Shown here: positions 1-8,628 of the stretch, in pieces | Layout: each line of letters starts with the position of its first letter | Position numbering within the stretch: position 1 is the first letter of the stretch | Source: Leptospira congkakensis | GTDB taxonomy: Bacteria; Spirochaetota; Leptospiria; Leptospirales; Leptospiraceae | Direction: 5' to 3' | Length of the DNA stretch: 64,000 nucleotides | Assembly (NCBI RefSeq): GCF_004770265.1 | Contig: NZ_RQGQ01000017.1 | Coordinates: 620,001-684,000, forward strand | The notes under the pieces: generated by a model | What the model was told of the DNA's origin: nothing | Seen by the model: the letters and a program-made list of their open reading frames with translations, nothing else | Databases searched by the model: none | Position numbers and translations under genes: made by a program

Positions 1-1269
1 TCAGAACGATCCCTTTGGAATCGCGAGTTGGAAGTTCTGATGGAAGAAAAGGAGAGGGCTGATAAATTGCCCTCGGAGTTTGTTTCCGAATTTGCAAAAG
101 TAACCAACCTCGCACATGCGGAATGGGCTGAAGCAAAAAAAGAAAAAAACTTCCAATCCTTTGCAAAACGATTAGAGGAACTGGTTCAATTATCTAAAAA
201 ACAAGCAGATTACTTTGGTTATACGACCGAACCTTATGATGCACTGCTCGATAGTTATGAAAAAGGTGCCAAAGCCAGTCAAATTCAAACTTTGTTTTCT
301 GATTTGAAAGCATCCCTGGTTCCTATAGTGTCCACAGCACCTAAATTCAAAAATCCATTTCCAGAACCTATCTCAATAGAGAAACAGACTAAATTTTGTA
401 ATCGTTTGCCATCCCTTCTCGGACTCACTACAAAAGAATCGAGATTGGATACAAGTAACCATCCGTTTTCTACAAGTTTGGGAAAGGGTGATAAACGAAT
501 CACAACTCGATATTCCGAAACAGATCCACTTTCTTCCATCTTTGGTGTGTTACATGAAACAGGCCATTCTCTTTATGAATCTGGATTGTCAGCTATGCCA
601 AATTGGCCCACACCCATTACAGAATTTTTAAGTTTGGGAATCCATGAATCTCAAAGTCGATTGTGGGAAAATCAAGTAGGACGTTCTTTACCATTTTGGG
701 AATTTGTTTATCCTATTTTGTTATCTGATTTTGGACTGACAGACAAGGAACTTCCTTTCAAAGAATTATATCAATACATCAATAGCACTGAAAAAACTAA
801 AGTAAGAGTGGAAGCTGACCAGGTTACTTACAACCTTCATATCATTTTGCGATTTGAAATTGAAAGAGATCTCATCAATGGAAAAATCCAAGTAAAGGAT
901 TTACCTGAAATTTGGAATACCAAGATGAAGGAAAGTTTTGGACTTACCATTGAGAATGATGCAGAAGGTGTTTTACAAGATATCCACTGGTCGATGGGAG
1001 CTTTTGGATATTTCCCTACTTATACATTAGGAAATATCTTCAGCTCACAATTTTTCAAAAAATTCACAGAAGAATTTCCTGATTCGCATAACAAGTTTTC
1101 TGCGAAGGGTGATTTTTCTGACCTACTGGGTTGGCTTCGTAAAAACATTCACTCTAAAGGTAAAATTTATGACGTGGACACCTTGATGAAACAGGCTACC
1201 GGTGAAGCGGCAGATTCCAAACATTTGATTTCCTATTTGAATGGAAAAATCAAAGAAGTAACAAAATAA
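1..1269 (+). CDS. M32 family metallocarboxypeptidase (carboxypeptidase Taq type), 5' end missing
   Basis: These are the C-terminal 422 residues of a zinc carboxypeptidase that trims C-terminal residues from peptides, probably in the cytosol. The frame is open back to base 1, and M32 enzymes run to about 500 residues, so the N-terminus lies outside the window; the in-frame TTG at base 28 is unlikely to be the start. The zinc motif HETGH is at visible residues 185-189, and the family signature HESQSRLWE follows near 215-223, giving the third zinc ligand. The C-terminal helical part (GAFGYFPTYTLGN) is also typical. Family assignment is firm; substrate range is inferred from the family. Confidence 0.93.
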   Translation, partial: SERSLWNRELEVLMEEKERADKLPSEFVSEFAKVTNLAHAEWAEAKKEKNFQSFAKRLEELVQLSKKQADYFGYTTEPYDALLDSYEKGAKASQIQTLFSDLKASLVPIVSTAPKFKNPFPEPISIEKQTKFCNRLPSLLGLTTKESRLDTSNHPFSTSLGKGDKRITTRYSETDPLSSIFGVLHETGHSLYESGLSAMPNWPTPITEFLSLGIHESQSRLWENQVGRSLPFWEFVYPILLSDFGLTDKELPFKELYQYINSTEKTKVRVEADQVTYNLHIILRFEIERDLINGKIQVKDLPEIWNTKMKESFGLTIENDAEGVLQDIHWSMGAFGYFPTYTLGNIFSSQFFKKFTEEFPDSHNKFSAKGDFSDLLGWLRKNIHSKGKIYDVDTLMKQATGEAADSKHLISYLNGKIKEVTK

Positions 1270-1299
1270 TAAATCAATAAAAGTATTCAAAGGAATTCT

Positions 1300-1626
1300 A
1301 TGTCAGGATCAGAACAAGTATTAGAAAAACTAAGCCAATTATCATATTTTGATAACCTAGCTTTGTATTATTTATGTATCGAAACACCGCCACAAACACT
1401 CGCTTTGGCATTCATGCAAATGGATGAAAAAATTGCAGGATCAATGCTTGGAGTTTTGGATGTACAAAAAAGAAAGTATGTACACGAACTCATGGCACTT
1501 CAAAAAGATAGTCCAGAAGAAGCTAAAAAAGCCGCCGCAGAAGGGTTATTACTCATCGCAGACGGCTTAATTTCTAGAAATTTAATTAGTAAACAAGGTC
1601 ATTATTTCTTTGGAACAAAGAGATAA
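1300..1626 (+). CDS. FliG-like single-domain protein
   Basis: A 108-residue protein behind a good ribosome site (AAAGGAATTCT) 30 bases after the carboxypeptidase. Residues about 28-65 (PPQTLALAFMQMDEK, then a helix ending YVHELMA) follow the pattern of the FliG middle domain, where EHPQT-[IA]-A-x-[IV]-[LM] is followed by a helix pair that contacts FliM. True FliG is about 330-350 residues with a torque helix, which is absent here. No flagellar gene is nearby. It could be a motor-associated adaptor or an unrelated helical protein; the similarity is judged by eye and is moderate. Its last 25 bases overlap the 3' end of the convergent membrane protein gene. Confidence 0.6.
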   Translation: MSGSEQVLEKLSQLSYFDNLALYYLCIETPPQTLALAFMQMDEKIAGSMLGVLDVQKRKYVHELMALQKDSPEEAKKAAAEGLLLIADGLISRNLISKQGHYFFGTKR

Positions 1627-2030
1627 AAAGATCCTAGTCCTAAACAAATCCAACCTATTAAAAAACTCACTCCTCCTATAGGAGTGATGGCTCCTAAAAC
1701 ACGAATCCCTGTGATTGCCAGGGCATACAAACTAAAAGAAAAAATTAGAATTCCTAATAGAAATGCCCAAGTGGCTACTCTTAAGAATGTTTTGCTTTTA
1801 CTTGATGAATCCGATTGGAGTGATTGCTGTAACAACAAAAATGAAATGAGTGCAGCCAGTGTATGATAAAAATGATAACGATTTCCCGTTTCAAAAATCA
1901 CCATAAGCTCTGGAGCTATTATTTTTTTAAGTCCGTGTGCCCCAAAGGCACCAATGGCAACGGCTAAAAAACCGAAAAGACAAACTAGTAGGATTAAAAC
2001 CGCGGAGGATTGCTTCTTGACAAGATTCAT
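1602..2030 (-). CDS. DUF423 family small membrane protein
   Basis: A 142-residue inner-membrane protein with four predicted hydrophobic segments (about residues 8-30, 55-70, 85-110 and 115-138). The signature AIGAFGAHGLK followed by ETGNRYHFYHTLA is characteristic of DUF423 (YgdD-like) proteins, whose function is unknown. The start ATG has a clear AGGAAG site 8 bases upstream. It is convergent with, and overlaps, the FliG-like gene. Confidence 0.85.
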   Translation of the reverse strand: MNLVKKQSSAVLILLVCLFGFLAVAIGAFGAHGLKKIIAPELMVIFETGNRYHFYHTLAALISFLLLQQSLQSDSSSKSKTFLRVATWAFLLGILIFSFSLYALAITGIRVLGAITPIGGVSFLIGWICLGLGSFYLFVPKK

Positions 2031-2051
2031 TAACGATACTTCCTATTGCCT

Positions 2052-2387
2052 ATGACTTCAGATACATCCGGAAAGAATACTAAATTTGTTAGAGTTTGGC
2101 GACAACTCAATGTGGAAGATGTAAAAAAACAACTACTCTATATCGATGATCTTTACGGAACTTGTGGAAATTGTAAAAAATTAGGACTCAATTATCTAAA
2201 AGATAAAAAATGCCCCGATTGTGGAGCCACTTTTAAATATTTAGCAACTAAATTGAGTAAGGTGGCAGATATTGGAAAGATTCTAAGCAGAATCGACAAA
2301 GAAGGATTGGATTTAACTTTAATTGAAAGAGAAGATTTTGAAAGATCCAGTGCTTCCGATACCGCAAGGGATCTATTCAAATCATAA
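2052..2387 (+). CDS. Small zinc-ribbon protein, function unknown
   Basis: A 111-residue soluble protein with a CGNC...CPDCG double-cysteine pair near residues 38-58, expected to bind one zinc. The rest is charged and helical. The first ATG is at 2052; an in-frame TTG at 2046 is possible, and neither has a convincing ribosome site. It is divergent from the DUF423 gene with only about 21 bases between the starts, so their promoters must overlap the coding ends. I do not recognise the family. Confidence 0.7.
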   Translation: MTSDTSGKNTKFVRVWRQLNVEDVKKQLLYIDDLYGTCGNCKKLGLNYLKDKKCPDCGATFKYLATKLSKVADIGKILSRIDKEGLDLTLIEREDFERSSASDTARDLFKS

Positions 2388-2404
2388 ATAAAAATCGAGA
2401 AAAA

Positions 2405-2442
2405 GTTGGTCGATTAGAACAATTAAAATTTAAACGACCAAC
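2405..2442. repeat. 8-base inverted repeat at the convergent gene end
   Basis: GTTGGTCG at 2405-2412 is the exact reverse complement of CGACCAAC at 2435-2442, leaving a 22-base AT-rich loop. It lies between the end of the zinc-ribbon gene and the last codons of the minus-strand gene. There is no clean T-run, so it may only loosely act as a bidirectional transcript end. Confidence 0.4.
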
Positions 2443-3184
2443 CAAACTGTGCCGTTTTGTTATGTGCTGCTGTATCTTCCCAAGCATCAAAAGCTCGCAC
2501 AGCCCTTGAGACAGCAAGAGCCGCAAATACACCTACAGCATTCGGTGATTCCCAAACATTTCCTGGACCTTTTGTATTTAGCATATTGTCCCAAATATTT
2601 TTTTTAGGTAATTTGTCTTGGGCATACATATAAGCACCACCTGCCAAAATCAAATCACATAAAAGATAAATACCCATACTCACAATTGTATCTCGATTGG
2701 AAAAGAGGGGAGAATTCCATGAATTATAACCAACAGAAGCCATTGGTGTGATCAAATTCAATCCTTGAGAGATCGCATGATATTTTTCTGACAATGGCAC
2801 TGCCGATTCATGGGGTGGTTTTTGGAGTAACTCTTGTTCCATGATTTCTTTCCACATTCTTTCCTGGCCACGTCTAGGAGATTCAATTCGAATGATGGAA
2901 TCCGGGGAAGTTTTTCCAACCTTGCCTACATAGATATTAAAATCATAAGGGTTTTTCCACCGGTTTTTATATCGATAAACAAACCCTTGTGTTTTTTCGT
3001 CTGCATAAAAATCAGGATCCAGTTTATTGAGTAGAGCCACCAAGCGTAAGTTAACGTCTTCTGGGCCACCTAAAATTTCTACTGTTTCTCCTGCAAAAAG
3101 AGAACTAAACCCAGTGGTAGAAAACAATAGTAGAAAACAAAAATAAACAATAAAGGATCGGAATCCTTTTAAAATAAAACTCAT
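2423..3184 (-). CDS. Exported protein of unknown function
   Basis: A 253-residue protein. I place the start at the ATG of 3184-3182, which overlaps the TGA of the upstream CPBP gene (ATGA), rather than 27 codons further upstream inside that gene. Residues 1-32 form a signal peptide (FIVYFCFLLLF core, cleavage near LFAGE). A second hydrophobic stretch (MGIYLLCDLILAGGAYMYA, near residues 165-185) may be a membrane segment. The overlap implies translational coupling with the intramembrane protease. No family recognised; probably restricted to Leptospira. Confidence 0.75.
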   Translation of the reverse strand: MSFILKGFRSFIVYFCFLLLFSTTGFSSLFAGETVEILGGPEDVNLRLVALLNKLDPDFYADEKTQGFVYRYKNRWKNPYDFNIYVGKVGKTSPDSIIRIESPRRGQERMWKEIMEQELLQKPPHESAVPLSEKYHAISQGLNLITPMASVGYNSWNSPLFSNRDTIVSMGIYLLCDLILAGGAYMYAQDKLPKKNIWDNMLNTKGPGNVWESPNAVGVFAALAVSRAVRAFDAWEDTAAHNKTAQFGWSFKF

Positions 3185-4080
3185 GACTGAACTCCAGGAA
3201 GTTGAAGGTAAGCGTTGATTAAACCTAACGAATTGTATGTGGCATGACAAGCCATAGCGATCCAAATATTTCCTGTTTTGATATATATATATCCAAAGAA
3301 CATACCAACACCACAGATAATGAATGGAATGGCAATGGAAGTTCCTTCACCATAGTGAAGCCATCCAAAAATTAAGGATACAATGAACAAACCTTCTTGG
3401 GCAAGGCCTTTATCGATAAAGGCTTTTAATAAAAAGCCTCTAAAGAAAATTTCTTCCAAAATTCCTGTAATAATCCCCACAACATAAATTCCCCAAGCAA
3501 GCAGGTATGCATTTCCATGAATGGCTTCATAAAGTTTTTTTGCAAAAACTCCAGATTCTACAGGAATAGAAAGTCTTTCTAAGGCCAATCCAAAGAGAAC
3601 CACTACAATAAAACATAGGAATCCGTTTGCAATGCCTCGGAGTAAAATAGGTACAGATAACTCATCCTGAAGATTTGTGACAGGAATTTGTAATACTTTT
3701 TTATAAAGCAAATACCCTAGGCCCACATAACATAAAAACCACGGAATGGAATGCCCTAGTAAATAATGAGGTTTTTCGGAAAACACCTTATCATAAAATT
3801 GAGAGAGTAACAAACCAGGATTTTCAGTAATTTCTTTCTGAAATTGTTCCTTGATGGGTGTCACAATTTTTTCGTATTCGGCAAGCATCGTGGAAAAATC
3901 CATTTTCCCTTCCCAATACTCTTCATAGAGGGGGAGAAGTTGATCTTCGGGGATTCGATCACCAAGCACCGAATTGTTGACGAAGGCTAAAAAAATAACG
4001 GAATAAAAGAAGGAACAAACATATACGAGACCTAAAGAATAGGCAGTAAGCCGAAAGATCTCAAAAAAACGATTCTGCAT
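3181..4080 (-). CDS. CPBP family intramembrane glutamic protease
   Basis: A 299-residue polytopic membrane protein. The Abi/CPBP motifs are visible: EEIFFRGFLL (motif 1, the catalytic glutamates and arginine, near residue 213), FGWLHYG (motif 2 histidine) and CHATYNSLG (motif 3). The family includes CAAX prenyl proteases and bacteriocin-immunity proteins; the substrate here is unknown. A long loop (about residues 38-90) after the first membrane segment precedes the core. It forms a two-gene unit with the overlapping exported protein gene. Confidence 0.87.
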   Translation of the reverse strand: MQNRFFEIFRLTAYSLGLVYVCSFFYSVIFLAFVNNSVLGDRIPEDQLLPLYEEYWEGKMDFSTMLAEYEKIVTPIKEQFQKEITENPGLLLSQFYDKVFSEKPHYLLGHSIPWFLCYVGLGYLLYKKVLQIPVTNLQDELSVPILLRGIANGFLCFIVVVLFGLALERLSIPVESGVFAKKLYEAIHGNAYLLAWGIYVVGIITGILEEIFFRGFLLKAFIDKGLAQEGLFIVSLIFGWLHYGEGTSIAIPFIICGVGMFFGYIYIKTGNIWIAMACHATYNSLGLINAYLQLPGVQS

Positions 4081-4158
4081 CTGCCTTACAGTTCCTCAAT
4101 TTCCGCAAGAATCGTCATCGTTTTTTTAGAAAATGGCCGATATTCAAATTAGAAGATT

Positions 4159-5061
4159 ATGTCTAAAACCGTCAATTTTCCAAAATGGGCACTGTTTCTA
4201 AGCACCATCTGTATTTTTACTTCTCTTGGAGCAAGTCCACTCACTCTGGCAAATTTGGAATATTCCAACCCTTCCTTAAAAAATCTTCGTTCGGAAATCA
4301 AAGAAAACTTACGGATTTCCAAATCAGGTGTGAAGAGAGAAGAACTCATTCCACTTAAGTACTACGAATACAAGGTGCGAAAAGAAGATAACTTTTTTAA
4401 AATCATGGCACGCACCGGGATGGATTTGGAAACTCTTTCTTCTGTAAATGAATTAAGTTCTCCTCATGATTTGTCACCAGGTATGGTTTTAGAAATTCCC
4501 AACATGCGCGGAACCTTTCATCCTGAAGAAGGGAATGGTGATGAAAAAACCAAATTAAAGTTAGCCGAAAAATATAATATTGATTCCAACAAATTACAAT
4601 TCGATTCAGAAAGAGGAAAATGGTTTTTACCTGGTGTTACTATGGGGAAATCAGAAAAATCTTTTTTTTATGGATTTGGATTTCAGTTCCCATTAACGGA
4701 AGCACGTATCTCTTCTGCTTTTGGAAAACGACTAGATCCATTTACAAAAAAAGAAACTTTTCATGGTGGAGTTGATTTGGCCGCCGAACAAGGATCAGAT
4801 GTATTTGCTTCGATGGATGGTGAAGTTGTTTTTAAAGGTAAACAAGGTGGATACGGAAATCTTATCATTTTAAAACATAGTTTAGGATACGAAACCCGAT
4901 ACGGACATCTTTTTGATTTTAATATAAACGTTGGTCAGAAAGTAAAAAAGGGACAAAAAATTGGGGAAGTAGGACAAACAGGTAGAGCGACCGGTCCACA
5001 TTTGCATTTTGAAATTAGAAGAAATTCAAAACGTGAAAGACCTATTTTTCGATCTCACTAA
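4159..5061 (+). CDS. LysM domain M23 family metallopeptidase
   Basis: A 300-residue exported peptidoglycan endopeptidase. An N-terminal hydrophobic segment (WALFLSTICIFTSLG) is followed by a LysM-type domain (YEYKVRKEDNFFKIMARTG to GMVLEIP, about residues 68-115). The C-terminal LytM/M23 domain carries the zinc ligands HGGVD (near 200) and HLHFE (near 284), plus YGHL. All catalytic residues appear intact, so it should cleave cross-linked peptides during growth or division rather than act only as an activator. It stands alone, divergent from the CPBP pair. Confidence 0.92.
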   Translation: MSKTVNFPKWALFLSTICIFTSLGASPLTLANLEYSNPSLKNLRSEIKENLRISKSGVKREELIPLKYYEYKVRKEDNFFKIMARTGMDLETLSSVNELSSPHDLSPGMVLEIPNMRGTFHPEEGNGDEKTKLKLAEKYNIDSNKLQFDSERGKWFLPGVTMGKSEKSFFYGFGFQFPLTEARISSAFGKRLDPFTKKETFHGGVDLAAEQGSDVFASMDGEVVFKGKQGGYGNLIILKHSLGYETRYGHLFDFNINVGQKVKKGQKIGEVGQTGRATGPHLHFEIRRNSKRERPIFRSH

Positions 5062-5107
5062 AAAAAGATTTTACGTTACTCATTGATTCTTGTAATTCTG
5101 GGAATCA

Positions 5108-6283
5108 ATGGACTTTGAAATTTCCCAAGAAGTGGAAACACTTCGCAAAAACATCCAAGACTTCATCACAAATGAAATCATTCCTCTGGAAAAACATTAT
5201 GATTATGAAAAAGGTCGAATGCCAGAAGATATCAACCAACAAGCGCGCGCTAAAGTAAAGGCCGCTGGATTCTGGACACCTCATCTTCCCAAATCAGAAG
5301 GTGGATTGGGTTTAGATTTAATTGGAACTTGTATCATTTTTAGTGAACTGGGTCGTTCACCTATTGCTCCTTATATATTTAACTGTGATGCACCGGATGA
5401 AGGGAATATGCATTTGCTCTCTTTGGCAGCCACAGAAAAACAAAAAGAACTCATCCTCCATCCACTTATCAAAGGTGAATTACGAACGGGTTTTGCGATG
5501 ACAGAACCGGCTCCTGGAGCAGGATCTGATCCCACCACCTTACAAACCAATGCTGAAAAACAAGGGGATAAATACATCCTCAATGGTCGCAAGTGGTACT
5601 GCACGGGAGCCAATGGATCAAAGTATTTAATTGTGATGGCAAAGGTAAATGGAAGTTTCCGTAAAACCACAATGTTTCTTGTTCCAACAGATGCGAAAGG
5701 TTATACTATGGTTCGAGAAATTGAACTTATGGGCTCTCATGGACCCGGAGGACACTGCGAACTTAATTTTGAAAATGTAGAAGTTCCAGAAGATATGATT
5801 CTCGGTCGTATTGGAGAAGGATTTCGACTTTCTCAAGAGAGACTTGGTCCGGCTCGTTTGACTCATTGTATGCGTTGGACAGGAATGGCAAGAAGGGCAC
5901 TTTCGATTGCACGAAGTTATGCGAAAGAAAGACAAGTGTTTAGTTCAAGAATTGCTGACCATCAAGGAATCCAATGGATGTTTGCGGAACGTGCCACAGA
6001 AATTGAAATGGCATTCCTTCTCACATTAAAAGCTGCCTGGTTGTTGAAAACGGGAAAAGATGCTCGCCAAGAAACTTCTATGGCAAAATGGAAAGTCAGC
6101 GAATCTCTCTGTAATACCATCGATATGGCGATTCAAATTTGCGGGGGCAAAGGGTATTCCCGAGACTTACCGCTTGAATTGTTTTATCGCGATGCAAGAG
6201 CGGCAAGGATTGCTGATGGGCCATCTGAGGTGCATAAAATGGTCATTGGTCGAAACTACGTATCTGAGAAGTGGGACTTTTAG
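5108..6283 (+). CDS. Acyl-CoA dehydrogenase, ACAD10/11 and LvaC-like
   Basis: A 391-residue flavin-dependent acyl-CoA dehydrogenase. It has the family signatures [18 protein letters not shown] and [12 protein letters not shown]. The C-terminal [17 protein letters not shown] is the ending typical of the ACAD10/11 subgroup. In animals these ACADs are fused to an APH-type kinase domain. In Pseudomonas putida LvaC is an ACAD-like enzyme converting a 4-phospho-acyl-CoA in levulinate catabolism. The next gene here is an APH-type kinase and a DUF6285 gene follows, so the same chemistry on 4-hydroxyacyl-CoA is a reasonable inference. It is the first gene of a five-gene run. Confidence 0.9.
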   Translation: MDFEISQEVETLRKNIQDFITNEIIPLEKHYDYEKGRMPEDINQQARAKVKAAGFWTPHLPKSEGGLGLDLIGTCIIFSELGRSPIAPYIFNCDAPDEGNMHLLSLAATEKQKELILHPLIKGELRTGFAMTEPAPGAGSDPTTLQTNAEKQGDKYILNGRKWYCTGANGSKYLIVMAKVNGSFRKTTMFLVPTDAKGYTMVREIELMGSHGPGGHCELNFENVEVPEDMILGRIGEGFRLSQERLGPARLTHCMRWTGMARRALSIARSYAKERQVFSSRIADHQGIQWMFAERATEIEMAFLLTLKAAWLLKTGKDARQETSMAKWKVSESLCNTIDMAIQICGGKGYSRDLPLELFYRDARAARIADGPSEVHKMVIGRNYVSEKWDF

Positions 6284-6289
6284 AAAACC

Positions 6290-7309
6290 ATGGAAATGAA
6301 TGAACTACAGGAGAAAGTAGGACTCCACTTATCGGCCGTATGGAATGACGATGTGAAAGTCGCGCGTATCCACCACCTAAGTGGAGGGGCTTGCCAAGAC
6401 AATTATTCCTTGGACTTGGTTTCTAAATCCGGTAAACAATCGTTAGTTCTAAGAACTGACAAAGGTGCAAGTTTACTTTCTTCTTTGTCCAAACGAGATG
6501 AATTCAAAGTGGCTGAACTTGTTTACAAAGCCGGTGTCAAAACTCCCACTCCTGTATTTCTGGAAGAAACTCCTGATATCATTGGGTCTCCTTTTTTTCT
6601 AATGGAAAAAATTGGAGGCAAAGCCACTGGCCGTTACATCACCAAAGATAGAGAATTAGATTCCTATCGTAAAACTCGGATGGTAACGGATCTGGCAGAT
6701 AACTTAGCCAAACTCCATACAGTAAAACCCAGTTCTGTTTCCGATGAAGAACTAAAACAAAAACTGAAAATTGTCACTAAAGAAAATTATGCATCCATTG
6801 CTATCTCTGATCTAAGACAATCGTTAGACGAACTTCCTGAAGCACACCCGGCCATTGAATTATGTTTGCATTGGTTGGAATCTCATTCTCCTTCGATTGA
6901 TGAAATTGTTTTGGTTCATGGAGATTTTCGCACTGGAAATTTTATGATGAACGCTGAAGGACTCCAGGGAATTTTAGATTATGAATTTGCTCACTTTGGC
7001 GATCGTCATGAAGACATTGCTTGGTTGTGTATGCGTGATTGGAGGTTTGGTCGCCTAAACAAAGAAGTCGGTGGTTTTGGCGATCGCAAAGATTTTTACG
7101 AAGCTTACGAAAAAACTTCCGGTATCCCAGTGGATCCTTTCAAAGTGACTTTTTGGGAAATTATGGGTAATGTTCGTTGGGCCATCGGTAGTGCACAACA
7201 AACAGAGAGACATCTTTCTGGAAAAGACAAAGGGATTGAACTTGCGGCGATTGGTAGGCGAACAGCAGAGATGGAATGGGAAGCCATGCGACTCATTGAA
7301 TCTCTGTAG
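6290..7309 (+). CDS. APH-type phosphotransferase, LvaA-like hydroxyacyl-CoA kinase candidate
   Basis: A 339-residue aminoglycoside-phosphotransferase-fold kinase. The catalytic loop VHGDFRTGNFM and the metal-binding GILDYEFAHFGDR are intact near residues 210-235. SPFFLMEKIGG resembles the hinge. It starts 6 bases after the acyl-CoA dehydrogenase (ATG at 6290; a second ATG two codons on is equally possible). The neighbourhood, not the sequence alone, argues against antibiotic resistance and for phosphorylation of a hydroxyacyl-CoA, as described for LvaA and for the kinase half of ACAD10/11. Confidence 0.88.
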   Translation: MEMNELQEKVGLHLSAVWNDDVKVARIHHLSGGACQDNYSLDLVSKSGKQSLVLRTDKGASLLSSLSKRDEFKVAELVYKAGVKTPTPVFLEETPDIIGSPFFLMEKIGGKATGRYITKDRELDSYRKTRMVTDLADNLAKLHTVKPSSVSDEELKQKLKIVTKENYASIAISDLRQSLDELPEAHPAIELCLHWLESHSPSIDEIVLVHGDFRTGNFMMNAEGLQGILDYEFAHFGDRHEDIAWLCMRDWRFGRLNKEVGGFGDRKDFYEAYEKTSGIPVDPFKVTFWEIMGNVRWAIGSAQQTERHLSGKDKGIELAAIGRRTAEMEWEAMRLIESL

Positions 7310-7416
7310 CCCAATCGAATTTTCGTATATTATGTCCATCTCCTGTATTGAGAATTAGTCTCATTTATCTTGACTCTAACTTCTCCTGCACTTTCCTGGA
7401 GAGAGCGGGGGTTTTT

Positions 7417-8175
7417 ATGGAACAAACTCTGGATTTAGGAATGGATGTTTTCCAATTACCAAGGTATTGGGAAGAGTATCAATCTTTGGAAACCATATAT
7501 TGGAATGGTAGTTTTGCATCGGAATACCAACCAATCGTATCTATTTTGGAAAAGAAAACAGTGGCTTATGAAGCACTAGCGCGGTTTTATACAAATGGTG
7601 GAAAAATTGCACCTGACCGAGCTTTCCAAATTTTACATAATGATCCTGGATTCTTTTTTGATTTTGAGAAAAAATTGAAAAACTTTCAAATTCAAAATCG
7701 GCCAGAAGGTTATCCATTGTTTTTGAATATGGATGCCCATGTTTATAGTAAGGAAATTCATACTGACCATTGGGAATCTGTTTTTAAGAGAGAAAAAAAC
7801 ATAGTTTGCGAATTGATTGAAAACACAGACTATGCTTCGGTTGAAGATTCAAAGTTTTGTATGAACCATCTTAAAGAAATGAACATTCCTTTTGCTTTGG
7901 ATGATATTGGTGGGAAAAACAATTTATTTTGTTTTGAATTTTTAGAGGGTGCGAGTTATTTAAAGTTTGATCGGCGTTGGTTGTCTTTACTTCGTACCGA
8001 CAAAAACTATTCTGAGATTTTAAAAGGGTTTTTGGCATTTGCCAAATTGCAAAAAACCCAATGTATTTTGGAAGGGATAGAAACTCAGGCTGATTTGGAA
8101 ATTGCCATCAACACTGGGTTTGATTTAGGCCAAGGTTTTTTATTTAAATACGGAACATTACAAGCAGTCGCTTAA
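7417..8175 (+). CDS. Stand-alone EAL domain protein (c-di-GMP phosphodiesterase-like)
   Basis: A 252-residue protein made almost entirely of one EAL domain. I take ATG 7417, behind a GGAGAGAGCGGGGG stretch, rather than upstream TTG codons. Catalytic-type motifs are YEALARF (residue 52 is the EAL glutamate), FLNMD, CELIENTD, ALDDIGGKNN, LKFDRRW, LEGIET and LGQGFLF. The metal and base residues look mostly kept, but loop 6 (DFGxG in active enzymes) is DIGGKNN, so activity is uncertain. There is no GGDEF, sensor or membrane segment. It sits between the kinase and DUF6285 genes, an unusual place for a signalling protein. Confidence 0.85.
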   Translation: MEQTLDLGMDVFQLPRYWEEYQSLETIYWNGSFASEYQPIVSILEKKTVAYEALARFYTNGGKIAPDRAFQILHNDPGFFFDFEKKLKNFQIQNRPEGYPLFLNMDAHVYSKEIHTDHWESVFKREKNIVCELIENTDYASVEDSKFCMNHLKEMNIPFALDDIGGKNNLFCFEFLEGASYLKFDRRWLSLLRTDKNYSEILKGFLAFAKLQKTQCILEGIETQADLEIAINTGFDLGQGFLFKYGTLQAVA

Positions 8176-8196
8176 GTATTGTTATGGGAGTAAATT

Positions 8197-8628
8197 GTGC
8201 AATATAGACCAGAAACAAAGGAACTCATTTCTGCCATTCAGGACTTTTTAATGAAAGACCTGCTTCCTAAGTTGGAAGGGGATGATTTGTTATCATACAA
8301 AACATTAGTTTCTTGGAATATGTTGGGAGTGATTGCCAGAGAAACCGAATCTTCTGAATTCGAAGGGGATTTGAATCGTATTTTAGAACTAAATTTAAAA
8401 ATCTCTAAGTTAGAAACCGACTTCGATAAAATCAAATTTTCAAATTTGAGCCGCAAAGAAAAATACGATCTCCTCTTAGATTGGAATCAAGAATTTGCCA
8501 AAGAAATTCGCAACCAATCAAAAAACAATCCAGGTTTCGAAGTAAAACCGGGAAGTAAGGTTTGGGATTTTGCAAAAAATCAATTAAAGGAAACACTGAG
8601 CGTTTCCAACCCGAGGTTTCAAACATAA
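8197..8628 (+). CDS. DUF6285 protein, LvaB-like accessory subunit candidate
   Basis: A 143-residue helical protein starting at GTG 8197 with a GGGAG site 6 bases upstream. The start (YRPETKELISAIQDFLMKD, LLPKLEG, then SWNMLGVIARE) matches the pattern of DUF6285, which is typically encoded beside APH-type kinases and acyl-CoA dehydrogenases. In P. putida the small protein LvaB is needed for LvaA kinase activity, and I infer a similar partner role here. The equation of DUF6285 with LvaB is from memory and should be treated as likely, not certain. Confidence 0.72.
   Translation: MQYRPETKELISAIQDFLMKDLLPKLEGDDLLSYKTLVSWNMLGVIARETESSEFEGDLNRILELNLKISKLETDFDKIKFSNLSRKEKYDLLLDWNQEFAKEIRNQSKNNPGFEVKPGSKVWDFAKNQLKETLSVSNPRFQT

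Noticed and set aside
6290..7309. Aminoglycoside resistance gene
   Set aside because: The kinase fold fits, but its place beside acyl-CoA dehydrogenase and DUF6285 genes points to acyl-CoA metabolism.
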